Positions 46,261 to 58,679 of a DNA stretch of 64,000 nucleotides are shown one piece after another. Position 1 is the first letter of the stretch, and every line of letters starts with the position of its first letter. Origin of the DNA: Lepeophtheirus salmonis (Eukaryota > Arthropoda > Copepoda > Siphonostomatoida > Caligidae); assembly GCF_016086655.4 (NCBI RefSeq), contig NC_052137.2, positions 36,662,007 through 36,726,006 on the forward strand, read 5' to 3'. Below the pieces are notes generated by a model. That model worked only from the letters and a program-made list of their open reading frames with translations. It was not told the origin of the DNA and searched no databases. A program made the position numbers and the translations under genes.

Positions 46261-49200
46261 AGAAGCTACCCTCTTGAAAATTGGTACTTCACTATTTTGA
46301 AGTCTGAAGATTCCAAAAATAAAGTAAAAATTAGAATATTTCAATTTCTAATTACCTCAATTTTGATTTGAATATAAAAATCTGAAATACACTACCAAGT
46401 ACTTGATCAGTAATAAAAAAACATTGCCCACTTGTTATGGATATGAAACTTTGGTAACATGTTTAACATAAATGGGGGTATCACTGTGCTAGAAATAGTG
46501 TTGGTTTTCTAATATAGCTCCCAGGATGGGATCTTAAAGTTAGGTTACTTTTCTCTGGAAATTTGGTCATCATTTTACTTATGTTTTTATATCTTAAACT
46601 TATTTTATGATTTATATAGACACAAAAAAGAAAACTGAACTAGAGAAATTCATAATATTGATTAAAAGTTGACAAATTAAAAAAAATATGTATCACTAAC
46701 TTATTAAGTTGGACATAACATTAGAATAGTTTGTTCATTCTTTTTTTAGACTTAGAACTTTCGTTCTTATGCTCTTGCAACTACTGTCCTCACAATGACA
46801 TCGATAGTTACTTTTAAGGTTTTTTTGCCCCCACCCCCAAGTGTTTCTAAATCCCTCCTTTACCCCCTTCATATATCTATTTATAAATAAAACTATTTAT
46901 ATAAATAATTATTTTGAATAGGTGTATAAAACACTATGCTTTGAAAATTCTTAGGAGGAAAAATGGCTCTCAATAATTGAGCGAGAAATAAAAAGTGTTG
47001 CAGCAGTCCTAGAATAACCGAAGACTTTTTATAATAAAAATAATTATACAAATGTATCTCTGATAAGATTATCCAATCACAATAAATAATAGTGTTTTTT
47101 TTTTCTAAATGTTCTTTGACTTTAATTAAAGTATTTCAGTATTAGTAATTAAAGCGTTTATGTACCCATAAATATTTCATCTAAGCGAATCTTAACTTTA
47201 AAAGTAGATATGCTCATTGTAACCAATGCTTTAATAGGAAATCATGAATTTTTTCCTTAATATATTTCATTTGGAGCAAAAAAATTGAGATCCCAAAACC
47301 TTTACATTTTTCAAATTGGAATGATGGAAGATAATGATGAATCCCTTATTAAAAAGCTTTTTGTATTTGCAAACTCAAATATGTAATTGTAAAAGCTAAA
47401 ACTTATTTACTTTTTCATTTATTTATAGTTTTTTCTTTTTTTAACATTAAATATACACCTACAGTCCTATAATAAGAAATAAAAAAAGTGTTTGCATTTT
47501 ATAGTGATACAAATTTAACAAAATTTACCCTCAAAAAATCGAACAAAAGTGTTTTAAATTAATATGTAATTCAATATACGATATTTTGTAATATCAAAAT
47601 TATTTATTGAATACTATATCATTTATATTTTGAATGACAACCCTTCATCAAAATAGAAAGCCTCACATAAGGCATAGTGAACTTCTAAGAGAACTAAATA
47701 GACTTGTTTTTACAACTTAAAATTCAATATAGAAGTAGTTCTACTTTCAATGGAGTAATCTTCTTCATAAGTTCGACTCCTGATATAACGAAAACAAAAA
47801 GATATATCTCAGTCTGAGCTATTACTGAGCATATAATTAGAAAGAGTGGAATAACAGAGTCAGACTACTTGTTCATTTTATACTAATTTATTACTAGATA
47901 TATTTCCTGTAATTGCCTATAGTAATTAGACGTTGTCTTTAGGACAAATTTTGCATTAATAATATAGAAGATTACTCCCAAAGAATTCCTCAGTTTTACT
48001 TTTCATTTATCATGGGCACACTCACACGTAACTACTCAATGCTTATATCAATTTATATATGTTTCTTTTCTCAAGAATAACAGAATAAATGCAATAGGAT
48101 GGGATGACTGATGAGTTCTGTAGTCTATAGAGCGCTCACTAAAAAAAAAAAAAAACCATTGTTCCCCGTAGTTCATTAATATAACTGCATTATTATTTCT
48201 TTGATCAAGATATGTTTAAGATATACATCAGGGAGCACTATATACAGTGAACCCTGTGACTTTTTTTTTCCATACATTCAGACATTAGTACAGACAGATA
48301 CACTTTACTTTATTAATAAGAAGATTATGGTTTAAATTTGTCAAGTCTAGAATAATTTTGTATTATTGAAAATCAAATTGGGCAGCGTGTCATCAGTCAG
48401 CTCCTATCATATCTCCTACATAAGTTCATTAGTAATTGAAAGTTTCTTATTCTTTAAACTTTTCGAAACCAGAGGTAGAAAAAAAAAAATGCAGAACCAT
48501 ATTTTTTTATTCGATTCTGTGTCTCTGTATAATTGTGATTTATGATTCATTTTTATTTATTTAAAAAAATACTTTATAGTTTTAGGCGGGACAAATGATC
48601 CCTTGAAGGCTTTATAGTAAACTTTCTCTCTTATATTTATTAAATAAATAAGTCAATGAAATGGAAAAATAATGAATAATTGTCTTACTTGTATTAGGTG
48701 TGATCATACTTTGTTTTTAGTCCGAGTGTGGTTGAGGATGTAGAGTGTACACAAACATTTTAGTAAGCTATTATGCAACATTCAAAAATGTTAAAATGTT
48801 CAGCCTTCACACTTTTTTTTTTAAAGGTTGAAAATGGCATTTCTACAAGTAGTCATTGAGTAGATATTGTAGGATGCAGATTTTGAGAAATGAAAAAAAA
48901 AAAAATTGAGTTGAGCAAAAAAAGGGCTAAAATTATATCAAAATGTGTTGACCAAACGTAAAATATGGTTTTATGAAAGTACCTAATTAAAGATAAAATA
49001 TTGGAAGATAACATCGTATATGTATCACTTTCAATTAACGAATTCAAGACACGAAGTTTGAATTTTTTTCATTAAGAATCCATTTGTTTTTGCTTCTTTT
49101 GCTTAATGCACTCAAGTTTTTTATTTATAGGTATTCTATATATTATTTGTTTATTCAGATCCATTAGTTGCACATTAACTCTTTTTTTCCCAAAGCAGTC

Positions 49201-49415
49201 ATAGTAGGGATATCTTACCGTTATATAAATATATATATATATTGTAATTAAAGTTCCCAATAAACTATGTTTATTTTATTCTTAAAGCAGATAAATAATT
49301 AGTATTACTTATTCAGAGTCAAAATTTGTTTGCTTTCTTCCTCGGTAAGTACATTGAATGCTAATAATACACATATAATAATATTTGTAATTATTAGCTG
49401 AAGCGTGTACAACAT
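46261..49415. other. long AT-rich stretch, no gene
   Basis: Open frames at 48853-49047 and 49072-49260 (minus) are A/T-rich and unrecognised. No element ends, RNA genes or families seen. Confidence 0.4.
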
Positions 49416-50335
49416 TAGGGTGGGTCGTTTTGAGGGATTTTTATAATTTTTTTGGAATTTTGAAATTCGGATATAGGGGAAAGTTGTAAATTTGCAGGGG
49501 TGTACTCAAGATTAAAAAGAAAAAAAATATTTTGAGTACCTATTTTTTTGAAAACAAATTAAAGTTCATTTTTATACCACGGTCCTGAATTGAGCAAAAC
49601 CCCTTCTTTTAAAGTATATAAAATATCTTCCAATTTTAAATTTTTCTCACAAAGTGATAAGTGACGAAAAACAAAAATTACTTGATTTAACAGCACCTCA
49701 TGCCCACCTCCCACGAACACACCTCATTCTTATAAAAATACTTTTTGTAAAATATGAGCTCAATGAAGTGGGTTTAAGACATTCCCTAATATACGTTTGT
49801 CCTTAAAATTAAAACACCATTGTTAATTTTTTTTATGAAACTAATGCATGTTTGTCAAGGTTTTTAAAGAGTTATATTTGAAAAATAAGTGGAAGATTGA
49901 CCACAATACTCCATTCCAGAATTCCATGGGTATTTTATTGAAAGATAGGCAAAATTCAAAATTATCCAATACCCCTAACAATATCACCACAAAAATGTCA
50001 ATGACAAGTTAATATTGCCCTAAAGATATTGCACTACTTCGAATGGAATAAACTCATTTTTTTGTTGTTCAAGTGTTAAACCATGATAAGAAACAACATC
50101 CTTCTAGAAGAGTGTACATAGAGGAAAAATCTTCAGGTCATACTTAGTGTTGTGTCGGTCCTTATTTATTTGGTCCAGTTTAAGGACCTTTCCTATCAGT
50201 CCTTAGGTCCGGTCATTGGAATTATAGCGAATAGCGAACATTGCACATATTTTGAAAAAATATTCATTTTTTCATTATAACACAAAATAAAACGAAGTTA
50301 ATATATTTTACTTAGTTATGTAATTTATTTTATTA

Positions 50336-51149
50336 CCGGGTGTAGAAAAAGCACTGAGACCTACCTCTAAGTAGTCATTAAAATACTCATATGAATCTGC
50401 CCACCATCAGCCTCAATAAAAGCCTCCAACTGCTTCCGGAAACCCTTACACACATTGGCAACATAGACCTTTTTCATGATCACAACTGCTGGTTAACGGA
50501 GGTCTTCAGGGCATCAATATTCGGGTGGCGTACTTTGCAGGCCTTCTTCTCAATTTGCAACCAAATAGAGTAATCCAGTAGATTCAGATCCTGGCTCTGA
50601 GGGACCAAAAGTTCTTGGATCTGTAGTTTATGTTGCTACCCATCCACACTTATACAATATTAGCAGTATGGACCGGAACCTCGTTCTGCTGAATTACGTA
50701 TGTAGCCTTGTTGGACTTCTTCATGGTATTGGTGATCTATGGGACCACATTTTCCTTCAACATGATCAAGTAGTCGGCCACGGATAACCGGTATCCAAGA
50801 GGAAACCAAATTGGAGGCATTTTTTCTCCAGTTGATACCATGACCCACAACATCATTACAGAGACCGGATGTTTGGTCTTGGTGACTGTTCTGATGCTGT
50901 TGTCAGCCTTGCCAAAGCATACCACCCAATCATATTGCTTGTTATTTAAGGCTTTCATGTAGTCTGAGGTGGTCCTCCCGGCATAGATTAAATTGCCATG
51001 ATGGTTTTTCCTGCCTCCATCCCGATATATACAGAATGTTTATTTACAATATGTACATGAATCTAAGCTATAGGAACTTTAAGATTTAATCAACAACACC
51101 TGTTCAAAACTTTATTTTTAGAAGGTCTTATTACTTTTTCTACAACCAG
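50336..51149 (-). mobile_element. Tc1-like element nested in the MITE, TA flanked
   Basis: The left end CCGGGTGTAGAAAAAGCACT and the right in reverse CTGGTTGTAGAAAAAGTAAT are terminal inverted repeats with related continuation (GAGACCTACCT against AAGACCTTCT). TA lies at 50334-50335 and 51150-51151. At 814 bp it is shorter than the family's roughly 1.2 kb because the N-terminal third of the transposase is missing. Confidence 0.8.
50395..51020 (-). pseudogene. Tc1/mariner transposase lacking its N-terminus
   Basis: The longest frame (50737-50958) reads MKALNNKQYDWVVCFGKADN, SIRTVTKTKHPVSVMMLWVM, MPPIWFPLGYRLSVADY. The second catalytic block is QQNEVPVHTANI, with the aspartate changed to N. 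The third (in a shifted frame) is WSLRARI or, with frame correction, LVPQSQDLNLLDYSIW, aspartate present. Then come KACKVRHPNIDALKTSV and a degraded tail. It resembles the 20.4-kb family (KACKKRH..NI.ALK) but has different ends. The DNA-binding domains and possibly the first aspartate are absent. Confidence 0.75.
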
Positions 51150-51329
51150 TATATAACAGAGTAATACAAATAAGGAAAAACACCCTCAATAACGTTACGA
51201 GGGATCGATTTTACCTTCTCTAAGGACTAGACTGTACTACTGTCCTCGGTCCTAAATAAGTACTGAAACAACACTGGTCTTAACTGTGTCTGCGTCTTGT
51301 GTGTGCCCAGAGTGAAAGAAATAGTTACA

Positions 51330-51745
51330 AGGCCAATTCAAGCCCTTATGATCCGCATATGGCAAACATCAAGAGAATAGAAAGTAAAAGAGATTCAACA
51401 CTTTGAAAATCCTCAAGCGGAGGCAGGAAGTGTAAGGTGTCCCACAAACTTGCAAAATAAACTATGTCAAGAGGTCAACAACAACCCCTGGACCACAACT
51501 AAGGCACTAATGCAAACACTTGGCCAGACCGGTACCAAAGTGTCACGGTCCACCATCGAGCATGCATTGCACAGAGAAGTCTTCATGGACATATGCCTCG
51601 TAAAACGCAACTGCTCCGGGGGAAAAATGTACTCGCTCAACTGGCCTTTGCTATAAGTCATTTGAAGCCATATCCCTGATTTTGGTCAACCATCTTGTGG
51701 TCTGATTAGATTCATCACAAAAATAGAAAATTCACCAAAATTAAC
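51330..51745 (+). pseudogene. Tc1 transposase N-terminal relic, vertebrate-like family
   Basis: The frame 51450-51656 reads NKLCQEVNNNPWTTTKALMQ, TLGQTGTKVSRSTIEHALHR, VKRNCSGG. It matches the second HTH and linker of Tc1 proteins (VNNNPRTTxxxLxxxLxxxGTKVSxSTVxRxLHRxGxxGRxPRKxPLL). A shifted frame then gives FAISHLKPYP, a stop, FWSTILWSD at about 51652-51707, keeping the first catalytic aspartate (NVLWSDE). The remainder is absent. I recall this subgroup mainly from fish genomes. Confidence 0.7.
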
Positions 51746-52279
51746 AAGGTTATGAATAATTTTGAGGATAATATACTGTAAATACATTTTTAAAATGTCT
51801 ATTTTTTTAATATAATTGATGTCTTTTGAGAGGATAACTCAGTCATTCATTCATTCTATCGTAAAGACAAACTACACTTCTTATTTGAATGAAGGATAAT
51901 TATTTATTAGATATTGATTATTATTTTTATAAAACAATATTTGACAAAAAATACAAAACTGGATTTATGTAACCAATTTATTTTCTCAATAGAAATGTAA
52001 CTTGAACAATTTGATTATTATAGGTCAAAAATTACCTGTCAAGTTTCTCCAGGAATAATTTGTAATTGGAATGGAAAAAAGATTTAAAAAATCAACAATA
52101 TATTTATTTTGAACAGCAGGGACAAGCAAAGCCTATAACGGTCAACTTATAGTTTGTATTTATAAAATATAAAAATTGTCATTGTTAGTAAAGGTAACAG
52201 GTTTAAGATGAGAATATTAAATTTTTTATAATAACCTAAAAGTCCCAAAAGGTAAATAATATGTATAGAAATTGATCAA

Positions 52280-52625
52280 ACAAAAAAGAATTAACTAAAA
52301 ATCGCTTGAGGTCAGCCTCACTTCCCTGGCAATTTAGTATTGAGGCATAGAATTCCAAAGACTAGCCGATATATAATAAAAAATATGCTTGAAAATGTAT
52401 ATACGTGGGTTTCGGAGATAGATGGTGTTGTAATCAGAGAGTCTTTTTTCGTGGAAGAGATAGCCTTTGTTTAGAATCCAGAGTGAGGAAGATAAGTTTT
52501 ATCTTTTAGTTTAAAATTTGGTGGAACATAATACCATCCTTAATGGCACGATCATGATCCAGAGGGATGAAGCCAAGTTTTTGATTTTTCATGGATAGTT
52601 GTCATTATCTCCCAATGAAGGAAAA
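52280..52625 (-). pseudogene. non-LTR retrotransposon ORF2 C-terminal relic
   Basis: Minus-strand fragments in order: WEIMTTIHEKSKTWLHPSG, then PPNFKLKDKTYLPHSGF, then TPSISETHVYTFSSIFF, then SLWNSMPQY in one frame and SEADLKRFLVNSFLFDQF in another. The string (Y/F).SF......LWN.(L/M)P......S...FKR.L is the common C-terminal signature of jockey/CR1-type polymerases after the RT domain. Frameshifts separate the pieces. No RT core or 3' tail was seen. Confidence 0.5.
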
Positions 52626-52654
52626 AAGGACCCAAGCGTAGCTTGGGTCCTTTT
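52624..52654. other. perfect 14-bp hairpin
   Basis: AAAAGGACCCAAGC, a GTA loop, and its exact reverse complement GCTTGGGTCCTTTT. Strong potential stem-loop inside the retrotransposon-tail region. Function unknown; eukaryotic context argues against a bacterial-type terminator. Confidence 0.7.
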
Positions 52655-52910
52655 CCGTGGTACTAAATCAGGTAGTTTCTCGAAGGATTTAAGATCTCAG
52701 ATCCGTACATTAAGATCGGGAAGACATCAAGTCCATGAAGTTTCACCATGGTCAAAGAATATGCATAAATAAACATTCACTTGAATTGGAGAACCTTCAA
52801 AATACGTTCAATCGTCCTGAAATTCGGCATATAATAGTTTTTCATGGAATTAAAAATATCCTACTAACCCCCATAATCGATTTTTAAAATCCTGTATTCG
52901 ACCCACTCTA

Positions 52911-53740
52911 ATGTACATATCCACTCCTACCTATGTGTAAATTTATGTATAATATACACCTCTTTACTAAAAAAATATGTAAATGCAAAATGGAGATAAC
53001 CTGCTATATTTATTATCACTCATTTCCTATTTTTATTTTCTTCATTTGGAAGTTGGTAGCTAGCTAAGAAGTAGGGAAGGCGAATATTAAAAAAGATGTT
53101 GAAAATAAAAATATAGTTGTGAGATAACAGAAATGAAGCTAAGTTTTTTTTCATTTCTTATTATATTTGTTGTTATTATACTTTGCTTGTTTGTATATTT
53201 ATTTAGTTTTTTTGTTTATCGTTTGAATCGAACACATTAAGTTCTTATTTAGCTGTTTTTTCTTTCTATTATTATATCATTTCATTTTATCTAAAAATGT
53301 ATTAAATAGCTAGACAGACTCATATGAATCTATGAAGGAAGTACGTCCTATCACTAAAGTTGTAAGTTTTAAGCATTTTCAGTATGTTTTTTTTTTAAAC
53401 AAAAATGATGTATAACATAAAAACTAACGCCTCCCTTAAAGACAAAGAAAATATCAAATAAACTAAATAAAACTCAACATAATTAACGTGATTGGTAAAA
53501 CGTTCATATTTATTTAAACATTCAAAATGTAATGATTGAAATTCAGGCATGGAGATCGATGGGACAAATAAGATATTAATAAATGCACGATAAAATTCTA
53601 TTAGTTATTACAACTTTGGAATTCTTCATTCCATATCTTGATTCTAGATCTTGAAAATCTTAGGTAATAATTAGACGTTGTCCATTTTCCGTAAAGTGTC
53701 CCAAAAAAAATCAAGTTGAAAAAAAGTTGAGCGGAGGTAA
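52911..53740. other. AT-rich stretch, no gene
   Basis: No supported feature. Confidence 0.4.
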
Positions 53741-53990
53741 TGTTTTTGTCTCTGTTTGTTTGTTTGTCTGTGGGTCACATATTGATTTTGCTATAACTTG
53801 GTCCTTAGATTATATATGGTCACAGTAAAATGCTATTAAATTTAGTGAGGTCAAGGTAGCACAAAAAGTTAAAAATTCAAAGCTCAAATTGGTGCCATGA
53901 TTTAGGTTATATACAATTACATTATATAACAAATATAAGGTCAATATTAAAGGTCAAAGTCACGCAAAAGCGATTATGCGTTTAAACACA
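53741..53990 (+). repeat. probable dispersed repeat
   Basis: GCGGAGGTAATGTTTTTGTC, TGTTTGTTTGTTTGTCTGTG, then TATAACTTGGTCCTTAG. The GGAGGTNATGTTTT...GTTTGTTTGTCTGT text is typical of widely dispersed animal repeats that I recall. No second copy in this window. Confidence 0.3.
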
Positions 53991-56900
53991 CATAATCGAC
54001 CATCACTTTAGAACAAATTGAGATAAAGAGCTGTTATCATCTCTTTGTAGACGACAATATATATATATAACACATATGAAAGTATGAATGCAATAGATAT
54101 TAAATTTCATCAAATTCAACATGCTCAACATTGTACATTTTTGGCTTTAACATCTAAAAAAAGTTATATTTCATTTAGGAAAAATAACCATAGGCAGAGT
54201 TTATCGCTAAACCAAGTGCCCATTCTAGTCCTATATGTATTACAATCGGAACTTGATGGCATCTGGTAGAGTAAATTATTACTTCTATTTTGCTTAGAAT
54301 CGCTTCTACATTGAAATCATTCGGAGAATCTGGTCAATTTCCAATGACCCAGTCAACTTCTGTTATTCTGGCTATCAAGTTTTCCTCTATTTCTAAAGTA
54401 CAGATTGGTATTATTTTAGGACAGCGATACAGGAAATGTACCGAAGTGTCCATATTGTTTTGTCAGAAAGAGTCAGTATTGCTTCTACCTTCAGTGGATG
54501 AGGTAAAAAGGAATGATGTTGTAATTCAATAATGCAGCCACGTCAATGAATGTTCCATCCTCCCTCATAAAAATAAATATATTTTATGGACTTATGTATA
54601 ATAAGTAACTCAACCTTGGATAAAAAAATTTAATTTTCATATCTACATGTCTCGTGGATAAGCCATTAGTTAAACATAGATAAAGAATTACGTTTTTTAG
54701 TCAATACTATAATAATATTATTTTGAAGCAAATACTTGTTTCATTATTGCATCATCGAAAGCAATTAAATATCTTTATTCTTGATTTATCGTCAAAATGA
54801 CTAAATTTCTTAACCCAAAAAATGTCATTAAATTTACAGCCACAGAAGTACAATGTACATTGGTCACACTTCAAATTAAGGGATTGGTTTGTCTATTCAA
54901 CAAATACTGATTTATTGATAATTATATTGCCTCTAAATCTGGGGTGTTGCAAGCTTTCATCATTTGAAGGGGGCGTATATTTATTTTGTATATATACTAG
55001 CAGAAGTTGCCGTCGTTACAGAGTTAAACAAAAGGGAATAGAAACAAAGAATAAATGTAGAAAAAAGAGACAAAGAGAGAGGGATGTAGAAAAAAACTGA
55101 GGGAGAATAGAAGAGTTGAGAGACAGAGAGAAGGAGAGAGATATAGAAAGAGTAAAGGAAAATGAAGTTATAATTATGTCAAAAACAACCTCTAATGACC
55201 TCTTAAGACCAAAAAAGTATCATATGAACATGTTTGATTATTTTATACGCCTACTTGCCAAATTATAGACTCATACGTTTGACTATTTTGGATTCCATGG
55301 GTGATGACAATAAAAACTGACTTATAATGACATATAATTATGATAAAAAATAGAAGGCTTCAAAAATTGTTTTTGGTGCTCAATCCCCTTCGCAAAAAAA
55401 GGGCTAACCACTGAATATTTTTCGAAGCCATTCGTTCTGTATGATATAAATAGATAAAGCAGGGTTAAAGCCTTTTCCTACCAAATGTGCATCATTGAGG
55501 AAAAATCTAATAAAGAGATACACCCTAATATATATTTTAGGGATGTTCCTGAATATTACTCCATGAATATTTTTGAATACTTCGTTAATACTCACCACCC
55601 TAACACTTTTGCTCGCTAAAAAACTCGTTACTTGGCTACACACACAATATTCACCTAAACACATTTTCCTCCCTAAAAAAAAACTCGTCAGTCAAAAAAT
55701 AATCATATTTTTTAATGAACTACTGAAACTTGTCATTTAAAAATTTGTTTAGTTTTCTAGAGAACTCTGTATTTGTAATTGAATATAATATAGATGCATG
55801 TACATATAAAAATATCTTATAAGAACAATAATACTAGTATATCAGAGGGACTCTAATATATTTAATATAAAGTACTGATGACCACACAAAATTGTTATCG
55901 TAATTTATGTTCCACAGATTAATCTAAAAATTAGTTTAACTTGTTTGAATCGTGGTCATCAGCGTAATTCAAGAGTTTATATTGTCAATAAATCAATATA
56001 TTACTAGAGTCTGGTTATAAGTTGTAACAAATATGTTTTTAGTGGGACTAATTTATATTAATAAGAATACATATTAATGATAAAAATTAAAGTTTTTAGA
56101 TGTCTAAGTAATTCCAAGCAATGTCGAGTACTCAAACAAAGATTATTTTTAAAATGTAAAATTGGATTACGAGTACACAATACACATTACAAAAAAGTCA
56201 ACATATTTCTACCTGTGGAAAGACATAAATTCTAAATTTTGCAAAGAAAGGAAATAAGTCTAGGAAGATTTGCAGATTATGATGGGCTCGAAAAAAAAAA
56301 AAAAAAAAGAATCCCAAACTTTGACGAGTTCCAAGTAAATACTCTGCTTTTTATACCAACGAACCTAGTTTTTGTGTTTTTTTAATTTACTCCATACAAC
56401 TCGAGTACCATTTTACGAGTTTAGCTCGTGGCACATCACTAATATTTTTATAGAACTCTTAAAGATAAAAAAAGCATACATAAGTAAAACACATAAAACT
56501 GTAATGGAACAGTGAAGGGGTGAAGATATCGGCATTATCAAATTGGGTTTCGTTAATCACCCAAAGATTTTTTTATGTGCACTAGCCCTGGAATTATTGG
56601 TTCACCCACCTACAAACTTTTTATCTATAGTACAGTCGTCTTCAATACATACAACAATAATATCCGAAAATATTTAAATAATATTTTAATACTCCAAATT
56701 CTAGGAGGAACAAGAGTCGTACCTAAGATTTTTCTTTATGGGCTTATTAGCTAGAGATGATATTTTTACTTATTTATTCTTGGACTTCTTAAAATGATGT
56801 TTTTTATTTTATTTTATAGAAGCATAAAATTTGAAATTATTGAAATTTTGTGGCAAGAATAATTTCTTTCAAACTTACTCATATATTATTATTTTTGTTA

Positions 56901-58035
56901 CAACCTCAGCATGGGCAACTCTAGCTTTCATTATGTTGGGAGGGGGAGCTTAGTGCCAAAAATTGTCATTTTTTATGGGGGCTTCAGAAATTTTTGAGAA
57001 GCTTGATTCATGTCCAAAAAGTGGTTAGTGATGCCCACTAAGTAGTCATAGGTCTGGTGGTACATTGAAAAATAAGAATTTAATTATATTTCTGTTAGGA
57101 GTACAATTGCCGTTTGGGGAGGGGACATGAACCCTTAATACGTAATTCTCGTTGATATTACTCATGATGACAACTGATATTAGAGCTGCATTTATAAATA
57201 TGCAGATGTGGACTCTTCTAAGCTGGGGATAATCCGCAAGTTATTCAATATTTCACAAATAAATATCCACTATAACTTGGCGTATTTCTAAATTTAATAT
57301 CATTTGAACAATGATTACACATTTATGGCCACGTAAAAAGGGAAATGCAAAGGAATCATGGCTTTCCCAATTTAAAAAAAAAAATATAATTATAATATAA
57401 CAGTAAAAAAAGTTATTTATTTTTGTTATAGCTATTACTCACCACCACCCGAACTTTTAAAAATGTGCACATATCCGGAACTTTTTGTGTACAAATTGCA
57501 ATTTTGTACAAGTTGTGACTTGTATAAGCAAATTGTACAGATTGCAACCAAAAAATAAGATACTCCATTTTAAATGAGTACTTGGGATGACAATAATGTA
57601 ATAATTGAACATTCCATGGATGATATATTAAAGATATATTAAATATTAGGATTCTGTGGCACGTTATAAAGTCCCACAGTTATATGTTTTACTCCTAAAT
57701 ACATAATATATAACAAACTTAAATAGATCAAAATGAAATCATAGCATTTATTAATAATTATTAATTAATGATTTCAATGATCAATTTCGTAATTGAACAA
57801 GGAATTTAAAAACAAAAAAATGCAACTTGTACACAACATATTTAAAGGAAAAAAAGGCGATCATCTGAGATGATTCAAAAAGTGTAAAATGTATCTTTAT
57901 TACATATATTAAGTATTACACTATAAATTTGTGTATCAATATTTCGATAACTCTTCAAATTAGTTGAAGGAATGAAACTCTGAATATTAAAAAATACAAA
58001 AAGTTGGAAATAATGAACAGTTGACATTTTAAGGA
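53991..58035. other. long stretch without recognised gene
   Basis: A minus-strand piece at about 54360-54470 (NNMDTSVHFLYRCPKI) may be another retrotransposon tail, but it is too short to call. A purine-rich tract runs 55020-55150. Possible fragments of the 40.6-kb short element start at 54945 and 56913. Frames 54290-54532, 54822-55100 and 55404-55664 are unrecognised. Confidence 0.35.
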
Positions 58036-58039
58036 AATC

Positions 58040-58535
58040 AAATAGGAGAGTATTGAAAAAAGGGAAAATTAAAAAAAAAAAAAATTAATTTATTTATTTG
58101 CAAAAAAGGCTTGAAAATATTTCGATTATCTGCCAGAACAGTCTCCCAACGGGTCCTAAAGCAGAAAAGTCTTATTGATGTTGATGATAAATCCATTTTG
58201 TTCCAGGCTGCAATGATGGAAGCCTTCAGTTCATCCACATTACTGTGGAAGGTTCAACAGGCTTCCCTCTCCACAGCCCTTCATGCGCTGGAATTCAATG
58301 AATTCAGATCTGGTGATGATGCCGGCCAAAAAATACATCAATTGGACTCAACCCCATCTTTGGACTTTAAGGCTTCAAGTTGACCCAGAGGCTTCAAATC
58401 TGTTCCTTACTGCATACACAGTGGCGTGGGAGCACCCCGAATGATTGACAATGTTCCTGGAGTATATTCCATCGATGAACAACAAAATCAGGATATTGTT
58501 TGTTTTTTTGTTGGTTCCACCATTTAAATCAAAAC
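58040..58535 (-). pseudogene. internally deleted Tc1-like transposase
   Basis: On the minus strand from 58530: MVEPTKKQ, then in a shifted frame DGIYSRNIVNHSGCSHATVY and AVRNRFEASGST, a clear N-terminal HTH. It then jumps to FWPASSPDLNSLNSSA (third catalytic block) and AVEREAC, followed by NVDELKASIIAAWNKMD and RTRWETVLADNRNIFK near 58090. Roughly the middle two-thirds of the protein, including the first two catalytic aspartates, is missing. Stops and frameshifts are present as well. Termini were not identified. Confidence 0.75.
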
Positions 58536-58679
58536 AAAGTATTTAAAAAGTTACTTGCAAATTTTCTACATAAAATGATAAAACTTCGGTAGAAATTTCA
58601 AACTTGATATTTTACTACTTACTCTCCGTTTGAAACCTTTTATGGTTGTTCAGATTTCGGTTAGGCAGACTGTATCTTA

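Larger units (their letters stand above)
50147..51274 (-). mobile_element. MITE-1 copy interrupted by a Tc1-like element
   Basis: The left end GTGTTGTGTCGGTCCTTATT and the right end in reverse GTGTTGTTTCAGTACTTATT are terminal inverted repeats. TA precedes the left end; the right flank is TG. Both halves align with the 13.1-kb copy in reverse, for example CACATATTTTGAAAAAATAT on the left and CGTTACGAGGGATCGATTTT on the right. The alignment breaks at 50336 and resumes at 51150, exactly at the inserted element. Confidence 0.75.
49416..52910. mobile_element. TAGGGTG-ended region, possible 3.5-kb hAT-like element
   Basis: The left TAGGGTGGGTCGTTTTGAGG and the right in reverse TAGAGTGGGTCGAATACAGG are similar for about 20 bp. 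Weaker matches follow inside (TTTGAAATTCGGATATA on the left, ATGCCGAATTTCAGGAC on the right in reverse). The start TAGGGTG equals that of the 37.3-kb insertion. The 8-bp flanks TACAACAT and ATGTACAT agree at only 4 positions, so a target duplication is not shown. Inside lie a MITE, a Tc1-like copy, a Tc1 fragment and a retrotransposon tail. Confidence 0.5.

Noticed and set aside
47755..47800. tRNA-like B box (AAGTTCGACTCCTG)
   Set aside because: No A box or foldable acceptor stem at the right distance upstream.
54360..54540. Minus-strand text VHFLYRCPKI, like a retrotransposon tail
   Set aside because: One short word only, with no CxxC partner and no neighbouring RT blocks.
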